Shown piece after piece: positions 43,779-52,009 of a DNA stretch of 59,464 nt. How positions within the stretch are numbered: the first letter of the stretch is position 1; the number at the start of each line of letters is the position of its first letter. The position numbers were made by a program, and so were the translations under genes. The notes below the pieces were generated by a model. That model ran no database searches and was not told the DNA's origin. It saw only the letters and a program-made list of their open reading frames with translations. This DNA comes from Chloroflexi bacterium AL-N1. Lineage in GTDB: Bacteria; Chloroflexota; Chloroflexia; Chloroflexales; Roseiflexaceae. Location of the stretch: the NCBI GenBank assembly GCA_013122435.1, contig WYDT01000045.1:1-59464 (forward strand), read 5' to 3'.

Positions 43779-44129
43779 CTAAGCTTGCGGGAAAGGCAAA
43801 CGTGTGTTTTGTAATGCCCGTTCTGCGGCGATGATAGCTGGGAAGAGCATACGGCGACTACGCACATACTCTATCGAAAGGCGCGAGCCAATGGTGCGTA
43901 CCACCGGGCGCCGATGACGTCGTAGCCGTCGCAATATGCGTCGCAGTATCAGGTGGCTGTGGCGTACCAGACGATCTTTTCGACCCAGAAGGAGAATTCC
44001 TGGTATCAGAAATGGCCATCCAGGGAGAATGGGCAGAATGATTCCGAGAATACCAACAAATAAAAAGAGCGCACCAAAAATCCATCTCAGGACTTTGGAT
44101 ATTCTTAAAAATATATGATAGAAGACCAT
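43779..44129 (-). CDS. PGPGW-type small membrane protein
   Basis: The 116-residue protein has a hydrophobic N-terminus (LRWIFGALFLFVGILGIILPILPGWPFLIPGILLLG, one or two segments with the LPGWP turn), followed by a strongly basic tail (RRILRRLRRHRRP). This fits the PGPGW/DUF454-like small membrane protein group, function unknown. AGAGGGTCC lies before the ATG. The tail beyond residue 75 could be of variable length because there is no clear domain. It is divergent from the aldo/keto reductase gene. Confidence 0.7.
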   Translation of the reverse strand: MVFYHIFLRISKVLRWIFGALFLFVGILGIILPILPGWPFLIPGILLLGRKDRLVRHSHLILRRILRRLRRHRRPVVRTIGSRLSIEYVRSRRMLFPAIIAAERALQNTRLPFPQA

Positions 44130-44362
44130 GGACCCTCTTAGAATAAGCTGTTTTGGTTGAGAGCATTGGTATGACGATGCAATAGTAACATAGGTTGCAA
44201 ACTCAACAGGATGTTACTGTGAACTATACCAACATGAGTAACATGTAGCAAGGGAAAAATTCCCCGGTTTGGGGTGAATAGTTGGTAGAAAATCTGTACT
44301 GCTTGTTTTGTACGTACCACTGTATTGAAGCATAGAAAGTTTACTATCTAAAGGAGTTTTTC

Positions 44363-45319
44363 ATGAAAGTCCGAGCTTTCGGAAATACGGATATGCAGAT
44401 CACGCCGATTGGATTTGGGAGTTGGGCGGTTGGCGGTGGTGATTGGTCGTTTGGATGGGGGTTACAGGATGATAAAGCATCGATTGAGGCAATTCAGCGC
44501 TCACTCGATCTGGGAATGAATTGGATCGATACGGCACCGGTCTATGGTCTGGGACACTCGGAAGAGGTTGTTGCTGAGGCAATCAAAGGCCGTTCTGAGA
44601 AGCCATATGTCTTCACCAAGTGTTCGTTGGTGTGGGATTCCCAGCGCAATATTACCAGCAGTCTCAGTGCCGCTTCGGTGCGTCGTGAGGTCGAGGACAG
44701 CCTCCGCCGCCTCAATGTAGATGTCATTGATCTGATGCAGATCCACTGGCCCAATCCTGACCCTGATATCGAAGAGGGGTGGACGACGATGGCCGAACTA
44801 CAGGCTGAGGGGAAGATTCGCTATCTTGGGGTGTCGAACTTCAGTGTTGATCAGATGCGGCGGGCGCAGGCGATTGCACCGATCTCATCGCTGCAGCCGC
44901 CCTACTCATTGTTGAGCCGCGACATTGAGGAGGAGATTCTGCCGTTCTGTCAGGAGCACAATATTGGTGTCATTGTGTATTCACCAATGGCCTCGGGGAT
45001 GCTTACCGGTGCAATGACGCGTGAGCGGGTGGCGGATTTCCCTGAGAACGATTGGCGGCGAAACAATCCTGAATTCCAGGAACCGCGCCTCTCACGCAAT
45101 CTGGCGTTGGCTGCGCTGCTGAGTGAGCTCGGTGAGCGGCATGGCCGCTCTGCCGGTGAGGTAGCAATTGCGTGGACGTTGCGCCATCCTGCGGTGACCG
45201 CAGCTATCGTTGGTGGTCGCAATGGCTCACAGATTGCTGGCATCATCGGTGCTGGTGATTTCCGTCTGAGTGGTGATGAGATTGGTGAGATCGAAGAGTT
45301 TGTTCGCAGTAATCCCTAA
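44363..45319 (+). CDS. aldo/keto reductase
   Basis: The 318-residue TIM-barrel NADPH-dependent reductase has the catalytic tetrad: Asp and Tyr in WIDTAPVYGLGHSE, Lys in YVFTKCS and His in MQIHWPNPD. Further family motifs are IRYLGVSNF, YSLLSRDIEEEILPFC, GVIVYSPMASGMLTG and GEVAIAWTLRHPAV. Substrate is unknown. AAAGGAG is eight bases before the ATG. A terminator-like hairpin (CGCTTCCG with CGGAAGCG) follows at 45328-45363. Confidence 0.93.
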   Translation: MKVRAFGNTDMQITPIGFGSWAVGGGDWSFGWGLQDDKASIEAIQRSLDLGMNWIDTAPVYGLGHSEEVVAEAIKGRSEKPYVFTKCSLVWDSQRNITSSLSAASVRREVEDSLRRLNVDVIDLMQIHWPNPDPDIEEGWTTMAELQAEGKIRYLGVSNFSVDQMRRAQAIAPISSLQPPYSLLSRDIEEEILPFCQEHNIGVIVYSPMASGMLTGAMTRERVADFPENDWRRNNPEFQEPRLSRNLALAALLSELGERHGRSAGEVAIAWTLRHPAVTAAIVGGRNGSQIAGIIGAGDFRLSGDEIGEIEEFVRSNP

Positions 45320-45327
45320 GTATTTAT

Positions 45328-45363
45328 CGCTTCCGAAAATTCTTTATTGAGCTTCCGGAAGCG
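45328..45363 (+). terminator. hairpin after the aldo/keto reductase gene
   Basis: CGCTTCCG at 45328 pairs with CGGAAGCG ending at 45363. An inner GCTTCCGGAAGC palindrome can compete with it. Confidence 0.55.
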
Positions 45364-45604
45364 TTTAACTACCTTCAAAACACCTTGCCTCCCTCCTCCT
45401 TAGATATATTTCCTTTATATTTAGCTGTGCAGACGTGTGCTGGCTATGCCAGACTGCTGTTACTACGAACAATGTTATACCCGTACTGTTTTAACTTTCT
45501 GTTACATTTCTGCATCACTACACGTTATAAGATATAGAAGGAAAATAAATGTTCCATTGTGTTCTCATCTTTCTCTCTGAGAATAATTATGTAAGGAGAT
45601 TACA

Positions 45605-45826
45605 ATGCAATTATTTGAGAAGTTAACCATCCGTGAAGAAGAGGTTTTTGCACAGCTTTCTGAAGGTAAATCAAATGTAGAGATTGCTGTTCGTCTCGGT
45701 ATTAGTGTACATACTGTGCATAATCATATGAACCATATCTTTAAGAAGTTAGGTGTTAGTAGTCGTGTCTCAGCGAGTAACTTGTATTGGTTACGGAGAG
45801 GATCTCAATTGACAGAAAAGAAATAG
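45605..45826 (+). CDS. solo LuxR-type helix-turn-helix protein
   Basis: The 73-residue protein is only a GerE/LuxR DNA-binding domain: LTIREEEVFAQLSEGKSNVE, IAVRLGISVHTVHNHMNHI and KKLGVSSRVSASNLY. There is no receiver or ligand-binding domain, so it may act alone or by pairing with another regulator. TAAGGAG lies before the ATG. It stands upstream of two broken secreted-protein genes, much as the LuxR-type gene at 22814 stands upstream of a secreted protein. Confidence 0.85.
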   Translation: MQLFEKLTIREEEVFAQLSEGKSNVEIAVRLGISVHTVHNHMNHIFKKLGVSSRVSASNLYWLRRGSQLTEKK

Positions 45827-46236
45827 CCAGGATGGGCTATTTACATTTTTAAAATATTCTATACAATAGCTATACATCATTACTACAAAGATTTTATTTA
45901 CCATTACGTCATTTATATAATGTTGTTTTATCAGAGTGGAAGTTTTTCTTAGAGGAACTATCATAATCCTATGGACGTCTTCTAAGAGAGTGTACGTGAT
46001 TGACACGTAGAGTAAGAGGCGCTTCGTAGCGAGGAAGTTAATATCATATCCACTATCATTTTTCTCCTTGTTCTGGGCATATACTACTGTACAAACGTAT
46101 CATATGTACATATGCAAATCAGTATTTGAATAACAAATGTTGAGTTTAACCATGAGAAAGGGGGATTTAGTCAGACTTGATCTATACTCGAAGGTTTATG
46201 TGTGTAAGTGATTTTAGTAATTATTGAGGAGGTCTA
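45827..46236. other. AT-rich intergenic stretch without a gene
   Basis: I see no supported coding region. A TATACT near 46185 could be the -10 for the next gene. A short GTACGTGATTGACACGT repeat-like motif lies near 45994. Confidence 0.4.
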
Positions 46237-46888
46237 ATGAACAAGAGAAATTCATTAACAAAGTCGATGTCTTCGTATACGTTTTGGATCTTTGGAGGAA
46301 TTACATTAGCACTCTTCTTGCTCTCTTTTCAAGCAGGCGAGGCGATAGCTCATCACGTTGGGGCCAGGCTATAATTCAAGAGGTCACCTTATTTCTAATG
46401 GTAGTATTAGTACCTGTCATAATGGAAGTTATAGTGCAGAGGCCGATTATGCAGTTGACACATGGACTGCTGTGATGCCTGATAGACCTGATATTTTTTA
46501 CAACTGTAGTAATGTTGAGCTAAGAACCCGTTCGATAGATCTGAATCGTGTTGATCCCCTTGGCTATGTTATAATTTGTTCTCCCATTCCTTCCATCTGC
46601 TTTGATGCCTTCACAGGCGATGGTTCTGGCGCAGACCTTGATACTGTTTGGAGGTATTCAGAGGCGATTCTCAACAGTGACTCGTCAGCTTTAGGTCCGG
46701 GTGGGGTAGTCGGGATACACGCAGACATACCTTCTTGCATGAAATTAGGACATGCCGTTGGTTCATTAGCACACCGCTCCGAGACAGATGCAGTCATGCG
46801 TCAAGGAAAGCTCACCAATATTGTACCAATCCAGGTCGAAATAGACCTCATGGATGCAAAATATCAGGTGTTTTGTGGCGTATTATAA
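46237..46888 (+). pseudogene. secreted protein, matrixin-like pattern with lost zinc motif, frameshifted
   Basis: GAGGAGGT precedes ATG 46237. A signal peptide (YTFWIFGGITLALFLLSFQAG) ends in AIAHHVG, then the frame stops at 46374. Removing one G from the run at 46360-46363 joins it to GPGYNSRGHLISNG and on to 46888, about 216 residues. Near the C-terminus CMKLGHAVGSLAHRSETDAVM looks like a matrixin/snapalysin zinc region (HExxHxxGxxH ... AVM) whose first His and Glu are Met and Lys and which has one extra residue. So even if translated, protease activity is doubtful. The zinc-motif reading is an inference. Confidence 0.6.
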
Positions 46889-46902
46889 TTAGGAGTGTAT
46901 CT

Positions 46903-47806
46903 ATAAAAACCAAACTAATTATCAGTTTAGTGTGTATCCTCGGATTGGGAATTGGTTTTGTGAGCAGCTATCAATCGCCCTTTTCTAATGATACAAGTAT
47001 CAAACAAACGGTTACCCAGGGAAATTGGTTTACTACATTCTCTGACGAACACCATGTTTCTGAAGATGAAGACAAACTGACTGCTCACGGGAATTGGACC
47101 CATTTTGTCTATACGGTAGATGAATTATATGATGTAGCTGATGTTATTGTATGTGGTCGGGTAACCTCAACACACAATCGTCTCCTCACAGAAACGTTGC
47201 CCACATATGGTTTGCCAGACGATCTGGCTGAGCGAGCCAAAGAAGTACCACAATATATTCTGACTCTTGAGCAGGGCATGCGTGAACGTGGTATGGAAGG
47301 TTCACCTGATGATCTTACACAGGAACAGAAACTGGAAATACTATCGGGAACGACCCTCGAAAAGAAAATAATCAGTGAAGAAACCTCTCATGTACCTTTT
47401 ATGGATACCACCTTTGAGGTGACCGAAGTTCTCAAAGGGGATGCTGGGAAAGAGCTTATGGTTACGCAAATCGGTAGCGAAATGCCTGCACCAGGTCTTG
47501 GTAATGAAGAGGGTACCCACATGACGAATCTGGAGTTTCCCGAAAAATCCTGTGTTAGTAGTGGGAGAGGAATATGTATTGTTCCTCAGGCATGGAAAAA
47601 ACGAGGATGGCGAAATAAATACGCAGGGCCTTCAGTTATATGATCTGACGGGACCAACCGGACAGTTTCGTATCGACGGTGACTACGTAACGAATGCAGG
47701 TGGTGATCACGCAGCGCATACTGTAGGTACGGAAGACCAAAATAAACTGCCGACGGATTTGAACACCCTTATAGCGGAAGTAGAACAACTCTCAGAAAAA
47801 GAGTAA
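46903..47806 (+). pseudogene. secreted protein of unknown function, ATA start and frameshift
   Basis: AGGAG at 46891-46895 is followed seven bases later by ATA AAA ACC, where ATG would give an ideal signal peptide (KTKLIISLVCILGLGIGFVSS). The frame reads ADVIVCGRVTSTHNRLL, FEVTEVLKGD, then ends at 47643. Losing one A from the run of five at 47543-47547 joins LEFPE to NPVLVVGEEYVLFLR and LQLYDLTGPTGQFRID, ending at 47806. The C-terminal pattern recurs in secreted proteins of unknown function. Start mutation plus frameshift argue for decay, as in the gene before it. Confidence 0.6.
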
Positions 47807-47831
47807 GTTTTTCCAACTCCAAATACTTTTG

Positions 47832-47864
47832 AACAGGCAGGCAATTGCCTGCCTGTTTCTTTTT
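47832..47864 (+). terminator. 26-base perfect palindrome with T-rich tail
   Basis: AACAGGCAGGCAA and its exact complement run from 47832 to 47857, followed by TCTTTTTG. This should terminate the preceding unit in plus orientation. Confidence 0.8.
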
Positions 47865-48135
47865 GTTCAAGCTTGTAGAGAGTTGTTGTCAGTGTGTGTT
47901 TTTCTGATCAATCCTCTCTATTACCATCAGCTTTCTATTGCTGCCTTCCACCCTGCGTGTTTTCGCTGCTGGATATCTTTCTGCCCCAATCATGCTCCTT
48001 CTATCCAGGCGTTCGCGAAAGTACACTATTTCTTCTCAAAAATAATCCAAAAAGGTGCATCAAAATTGCCTCAGCGAACGTCATAACAATACTGCTTGAA
48101 TATTTGACATTTCCGTAGGTGTTTGGAGGTTCCCC
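47865..48135. other. intergenic, no gene seen
   Basis: Short frames here have no start signals. The GGAGG belonging to the next gene is at its right end. Confidence 0.4.
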
Positions 48136-49488
48136 ATGCGCCGTTTGCTTTTGCTTTCTGTTGTAGGTGGTCTGTTACTCATCGGGCTCTTGATGTATAC
48201 CGTGGGCATACCTACTCAATCCTCTATGTCGTCTGCTTCCGGTGGCTCACAGGTGACACAGGTGGATACCTCTGCGTATCCAGATATTACGCTCTTCGTC
48301 AGCGTGACGGACGATTATGGCGATCCTGTTGCTGGCTTAAATGTCGACGATTTTGATATTACCGAAGATAATCAGTCGGTGACGATTACCGATTTTGCTG
48401 CCGGTGGTGCGAGTTCGATTGATACTGTTCTGGTGATTGATCGCTCAGGCAGCATGGATGAGTCGGGCAAAATGGAGGGCGCACGTAAGGCTGCGCGTGC
48501 TTTCGTGGAGCAGATGCGCCCCGGTGATCGTACGGCACTGGTTGCGTTTAACTCCAATACTGATGTGTTGCAGCCGTTTACCAGTGATACACAGACCTTG
48601 CTCAATGCGATTGATCGTCTGCGCCCCGATGGTGGGACTGCCCTCTACGATAGTGTTATCACTGGGGTCGATACGCTCAGCATGAGTGAGGGTCGTCGTG
48701 CGCTGCTGGTGCTAACCGATGGGCAGGATTGTCGTGAAGCAAATAACTGCCCCGCCGGATATGGTAGCCGTGATAGTCTTGAACAGGCGATTAGTTATGC
48801 TGTTGGCCAGGAACAGAGTGCGTATGTGATCGGTTTGGGCAATCGCGACAGCAACGATGAGGATGGCATCGACGAGACTGTGCTCACACGCATCGCTGAA
48901 GAGACCAGCGGCGACTATTTCTATGCTCCTCGCGCCGACGAATTAGCTACGCTCTACACGCAATTGGCAGGCAACCTCCAGCAAGAATACCGCATTACGT
49001 ATACTAGCCCGCGTCCTTTTTATGATGGTACCCGTCGTGACATCGCCGTAAATGTAAATGATGTTGCGGCGGTGGGTGGTGGCTATGTCGAGCCGCATAT
49101 GATCTATGTGCGTTCCACACCACTCGTTGGTGTGCTACTGCTGTTGCCTGTTCTGGGAGCTTTGCTCATACCAATAATGATGCGGCGCCGTGAAACACCC
49201 ACTGATGCACCGATCCCTGCAGCATTGATAGCAGGCAACCAGACAATTATCGATGTACCGAGTGTGGTGGTTATTACCCCAGAATTACCCCATTGCCGTC
49301 GGTGTGATGCGGAGTTGACTGTGGCGGACGCGAGGTTCTGTAATATCTGTGGTGCTCCACAAACCGCCGCCATTCCTGAACGCCGTATCTTCTGTGATCA
49401 GTGTGGCCGTCCGATGCGCGCAGGTGCTCAGTTCTGCTCGAACTGTGGCGCACAGGCCGTGACACCGCAATTACTCGCCGATAAGTAG
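48136..49488 (+). CDS. VWA-domain membrane protein with two zinc ribbons
   Basis: A signal-anchor (LLLLSVVGGLLLIGLLMYTVG) leads to a DUF/carboxypeptidase-like N-domain (LFVSVTDDYGDPVAGLNVDDF) and then a von Willebrand A domain. The MIDAS residues are DRSGSMDESGK, TALYDS and LTDGQD. A second membrane segment (LVGVLLLLPVLGALLIPIMM) leads to a cytoplasmic tail with two CxxC-type zinc ribbons (CRRC..CNIC and CDQC..CSNC). GGAGG lies six bases before the ATG. It is followed 25 bases later by an FHA-domain membrane gene, so the pair may form one signalling or adhesion unit. Confidence 0.88.
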   Translation: MRRLLLLSVVGGLLLIGLLMYTVGIPTQSSMSSASGGSQVTQVDTSAYPDITLFVSVTDDYGDPVAGLNVDDFDITEDNQSVTITDFAAGGASSIDTVLVIDRSGSMDESGKMEGARKAARAFVEQMRPGDRTALVAFNSNTDVLQPFTSDTQTLLNAIDRLRPDGGTALYDSVITGVDTLSMSEGRRALLVLTDGQDCREANNCPAGYGSRDSLEQAISYAVGQEQSAYVIGLGNRDSNDEDGIDETVLTRIAEETSGDYFYAPRADELATLYTQLAGNLQQEYRITYTSPRPFYDGTRRDIAVNVNDVAAVGGGYVEPHMIYVRSTPLVGVLLLLPVLGALLIPIMMRRRETPTDAPIPAALIAGNQTIIDVPSVVVITPELPHCRRCDAELTVADARFCNICGAPQTAAIPERRIFCDQCGRPMRAGAQFCSNCGAQAVTPQLLADK

Positions 49489-49513
49489 CAACAGTGCATG
49501 ATGGAGTAACACA

Positions 49514-50380
49514 ATGAATAAACCTTGGCAAATCTATTGTACAGCCGTACTTGGCGCGCTTGGTGGGCTGCTTGGCTGGTGGGTCATTGGGAGCTTTTCT
49601 CTGGTACATCTCAGTATTTGGATAGCTTTTCCGATTGTTGGAGCCGGTTTAGGTCTTTTTATAGGGGGCTGTGTTGCCGCGACAGATGGCGCACTGATCA
49701 AACGTGTGCCTCGTCGTGCGATCCGTGATGGGTTCTTCGGGGCTGTGGCGGGATTAGTGGCCGGGCTGGTGGGCCTGCTCCTCGCAGAGATTATATTCCT
49801 TACCATGGGCGCCGGGTTTGTTGGCCGGATACTGGGATGGATGTTGCTGGGTGGCTTTATCGGTCTCTCTGATATGGTTGTGAGTCGCCAGCGACGCCGG
49901 GCGCTCTTTGGTGCCTTTGGTGGTCTCATCGGCGGCGCGCTTGGTGGGCTGCTTTACGAAGGGCTGACACAGTTGTTTCTCGCGCAGAGTGGTCTTACCC
50001 AGGTCGTGGTCGGTGGTGTTGGGCTGATGTTGCTCGGCGCGTGTATCGGCGCTCTGATTCCACTGGCGCGTCAGGTGCTCTCGCGGGGCGAACTGCGTGT
50101 GCTCAATGGCGATCAGATCGGGTTGGTACGCGAGGTAATTGACCACACGTCGATTGGTCGTTACGATGGCTGCGACATCTATTTGCCTGATCCAGCGGTT
50201 TCATGGCGGCATGCCAATATACGTCGTACATCACAGGGCTTTACGATGGAGATCGCGGAGCAATCTGAACAGGGTGTAATGGTGGGCAATCAGCAGGTGA
50301 ATCCCGGCGATGTGTATGTGCTGCGTAGTGGTGAACGTATTTATCTGGGTGAGACTGCGCTGGAGTTTGTGGGGCGGTGA
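49514..50380 (+). CDS. membrane protein with C-terminal FHA domain
   Basis: The 288-residue protein starts with Gly-rich hydrophobic segments in about eight stretches (LGALGGLLGWWVIGSF, GAGLGLFIGGCVAA, AGLVAGLVGLLLAEI and similar). It ends in a forkhead-associated domain: TSIGRYDGCDIYLPDPAVSWRHANI contains the phosphothreonine-binding GR, SxRH-type (SWRH) motif, then NQQVNPGDVYVLRSGERI. FHA domains bind phosphothreonine proteins, linking to Ser/Thr kinase signalling. GGAG lies upstream of the ATG. It is the last host gene before the mobile element. Confidence 0.88.
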   Translation: MNKPWQIYCTAVLGALGGLLGWWVIGSFSLVHLSIWIAFPIVGAGLGLFIGGCVAATDGALIKRVPRRAIRDGFFGAVAGLVAGLVGLLLAEIIFLTMGAGFVGRILGWMLLGGFIGLSDMVVSRQRRRALFGAFGGLIGGALGGLLYEGLTQLFLAQSGLTQVVVGGVGLMLLGACIGALIPLARQVLSRGELRVLNGDQIGLVREVIDHTSIGRYDGCDIYLPDPAVSWRHANIRRTSQGFTMEIAEQSEQGVMVGNQQVNPGDVYVLRSGERIYLGETALEFVGR

Positions 50381-50523
50381 GGAAGGGTTGAGAGGCTAGA
50401 GACTGGAGACTAGGGGCTTGTTTTGTTATACACATACCGATGGGTCGCTTCTGGAACTTTGTATGTTATCCTAGCCAAGCCCTTGGCGTAGTACATATAA
50501 TTTTTAGACAAATGAAATGCACA

Positions 50524-50556
50524 AACAAAAATAGGAGTAAGTTGATAACTTACCCC
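50524..50556 (-). terminator. minus-strand terminator beyond the tRNA fragment
   Basis: On the minus strand GTAAGTT and AACTTAC form a 7-bp stem with an ATC loop, framed by GG and CC, followed by TATTTTTG. It lies eight bases after the CCA end of the tRNA fragment. Confidence 0.7.
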
Positions 50557-50563
50557 TCTGTAG

Positions 50564-50613
50564 TGGCTCCCCGACTAGGACTCGAACCTAGAACCTACTG
50601 AGTACTAGTCAAC
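50564..50613 (-). other. 3' half of a tRNA, probable attachment site of the integrated element
   Basis: On the minus strand this is a tRNA 3' half. The T-arm is CTAGG, TTCGAGT, CCTAG at 50575-50591, preceded by a five-base variable loop and a wobble-rich anticodon stem with loop CTAGTAC. The acceptor 3' arm TCGGGGA, a G and CCA end at 50564. The matching 5' acceptor and D-arm are missing upstream. Sequence best resembles a tRNA-Asn 3' half, but the loop would read AGT. The nearby tyrosine recombinase makes an att site likely. Confidence 0.7.
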
Positions 50614-50778
50614 CAGTTTCAGTATACCGAAGAACGCAAGCGCTCCATACGGTCACTAGTCGTAATCCTGCATCGTGGCCACTCGCCCCGGCACTCCTGG
50701 CCGAGAGCGAAACAAACCGCTTCCACATATATCAGACACTTTCATTATACACAATACGAAGCATTTTACCAGTCCCCA

Positions 50779-51741
50779 TCAGCGGAAAATTCGCTGATGG
50801 CTTTTCTGTAGGCGGTTTCGGTCACGACGCGCATAGATCATCGTCGTTGCAATATCGGTGTGTCCGGCCAGTTGTGCGACTTCAGAGATATCTAGCCCCG
50901 CGTCCAGCGCCGCGTGCACAAACCCATGCCGCAAACAGTGCACCGGCGCAGAATGCGGCAGCGTCACCCCAACCGACGCTGACAATCGCTTGAGAGCACA
51001 GCGAACGGCATCACGGGTCATTGCTCCGCCATCGTTCCGCGTCGAGCAGCCCCGTATCACGAAGTCACCGACTGGACCACGCCGAATAGGGAGGTAGTCG
51101 GCCAGAGCCTGAGCCGTTCGGTCAGACCAGAAGACCCAGCGAAAACGACCTCCTTTGCCGACAACTTTGGCGGCGCGGTCGCGGATCGCCAGGTCGCTAT
51201 CGGTGAGGTGACACAGTTCACTGACACGCATACCGCTCTCATAAAGCAACAACACTGTGAGACGGTCGCGTGCAGACCGCTCAGGGTACTCATCGTGTGC
51301 CAGGTCACACGCGGTCAACAGTTCAGTGATGAGCGACTCAGTAGCTGCCGGTCGCTCTCGCTCGGGTATCTGTGGCCGAGGAATACGACCACGCTCGAAA
51401 AATCGGACTTGGGTATTGGTGAGCAGGTTCTCATCGTCGAGAAAGCGCCAGAAGGCTCGTAGTATCCGGTAAAAACTATCGACCGAGGCAGGTGTGAGGC
51501 GTTTGCCGGTGGCAGGTCGATAGGGGTTGTTTTGGTGAGCAACATGCTCATCAGTGAGGTACACGAAAAAGGTGCGAAGGTGATCAATGCTAATCAGATC
51601 GATGCACTCGGTAGCATAGCGCGTGGTGTGCCACTGCTGCCAGAAGTGGAGCCGACGACGGTACAGGTTGCGTGTATCAGCGCTACAACCCTTCAATCGT
51701 CGGTGCAACAGAAAAGCATCAACAGCCTGGTCGATGGACAT
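50779..51741 (-). CDS. tyrosine recombinase / integrase
   Basis: From ATG 51741 the protein has 320 residues. The SAM-like N-terminal domain (SIDQAVDAFLLHRRLKGCSAD) is followed by the catalytic domain with Arg in SGMRVSELCHLTD, Lys in VGKGGRFRW, HxxR in HCLRHGFVHAAL, His in LAGHTDIATT and Tyr in MIYARRD. All catalytic residues are present, so it is probably active. Longer frames to 51891 add a basic stretch and overlap repeats, so the later start is preferred. It points toward the tRNA fragment, typical of integrases next to their attachment site. Confidence 0.93.
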   Translation of the reverse strand: MSIDQAVDAFLLHRRLKGCSADTRNLYRRRLHFWQQWHTTRYATECIDLISIDHLRTFFVYLTDEHVAHQNNPYRPATGKRLTPASVDSFYRILRAFWRFLDDENLLTNTQVRFFERGRIPRPQIPERERPAATESLITELLTACDLAHDEYPERSARDRLTVLLLYESGMRVSELCHLTDSDLAIRDRAAKVVGKGGRFRWVFWSDRTAQALADYLPIRRGPVGDFVIRGCSTRNDGGAMTRDAVRCALKRLSASVGVTLPHSAPVHCLRHGFVHAALDAGLDISEVAQLAGHTDIATTMIYARRDRNRLQKSHQRIFR

Positions 51742-51823
51742 GGATATTCTCTTCGTTTCAAGAAAGATTACGAAAGAGAATTGTACTAGCAAAGGTAGGA
51801 GTAGCGGACAGGGCCGCTGTGAG

Positions 51824-51877
51824 CGGACAGGGCCTCTCCTGTCCGAATGTGTTGTAGAGGACGGGGTCTCTCCCGTC
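51824..51877 (+). repeat. two short palindromic repeats
   Basis: CGGACAGG and CCTGTCCG flank GCCTCT at 51824-51845. GACGGG and CCCGTC flank GTCTCT at 51860-51877. A third, in reverse orientation, is inside the methyltransferase gene at 55160-55177, and a degenerate one lies near 55328. Confidence 0.85.
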
Positions 51878-52009
51878 AAAAAACTAAACACCTGAACAAT
51901 GCAGGTGTTTAGCGTGGAAGTTACGGCTTATTCCATTGTAGCACTGTGCGTATTGTAGCACACCGTTGTGACAAAAACAGTCACAACTCTGATGAAAAGG
52001 AAGGATGTT

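Noticed and set aside
43593..43814. A 73-codon plus-strand frame with CxxC
   Set aside because: It has no binding site and overlaps a gap with a CAAAACATATG direct repeat; coding signals are weak.
50564..50720. A possible tmRNA or intron-split tRNA
   Set aside because: The acceptor lacks the tmRNA alanine identity and no 5' domain or matching 5' acceptor strand is found, so an att fragment fits better.
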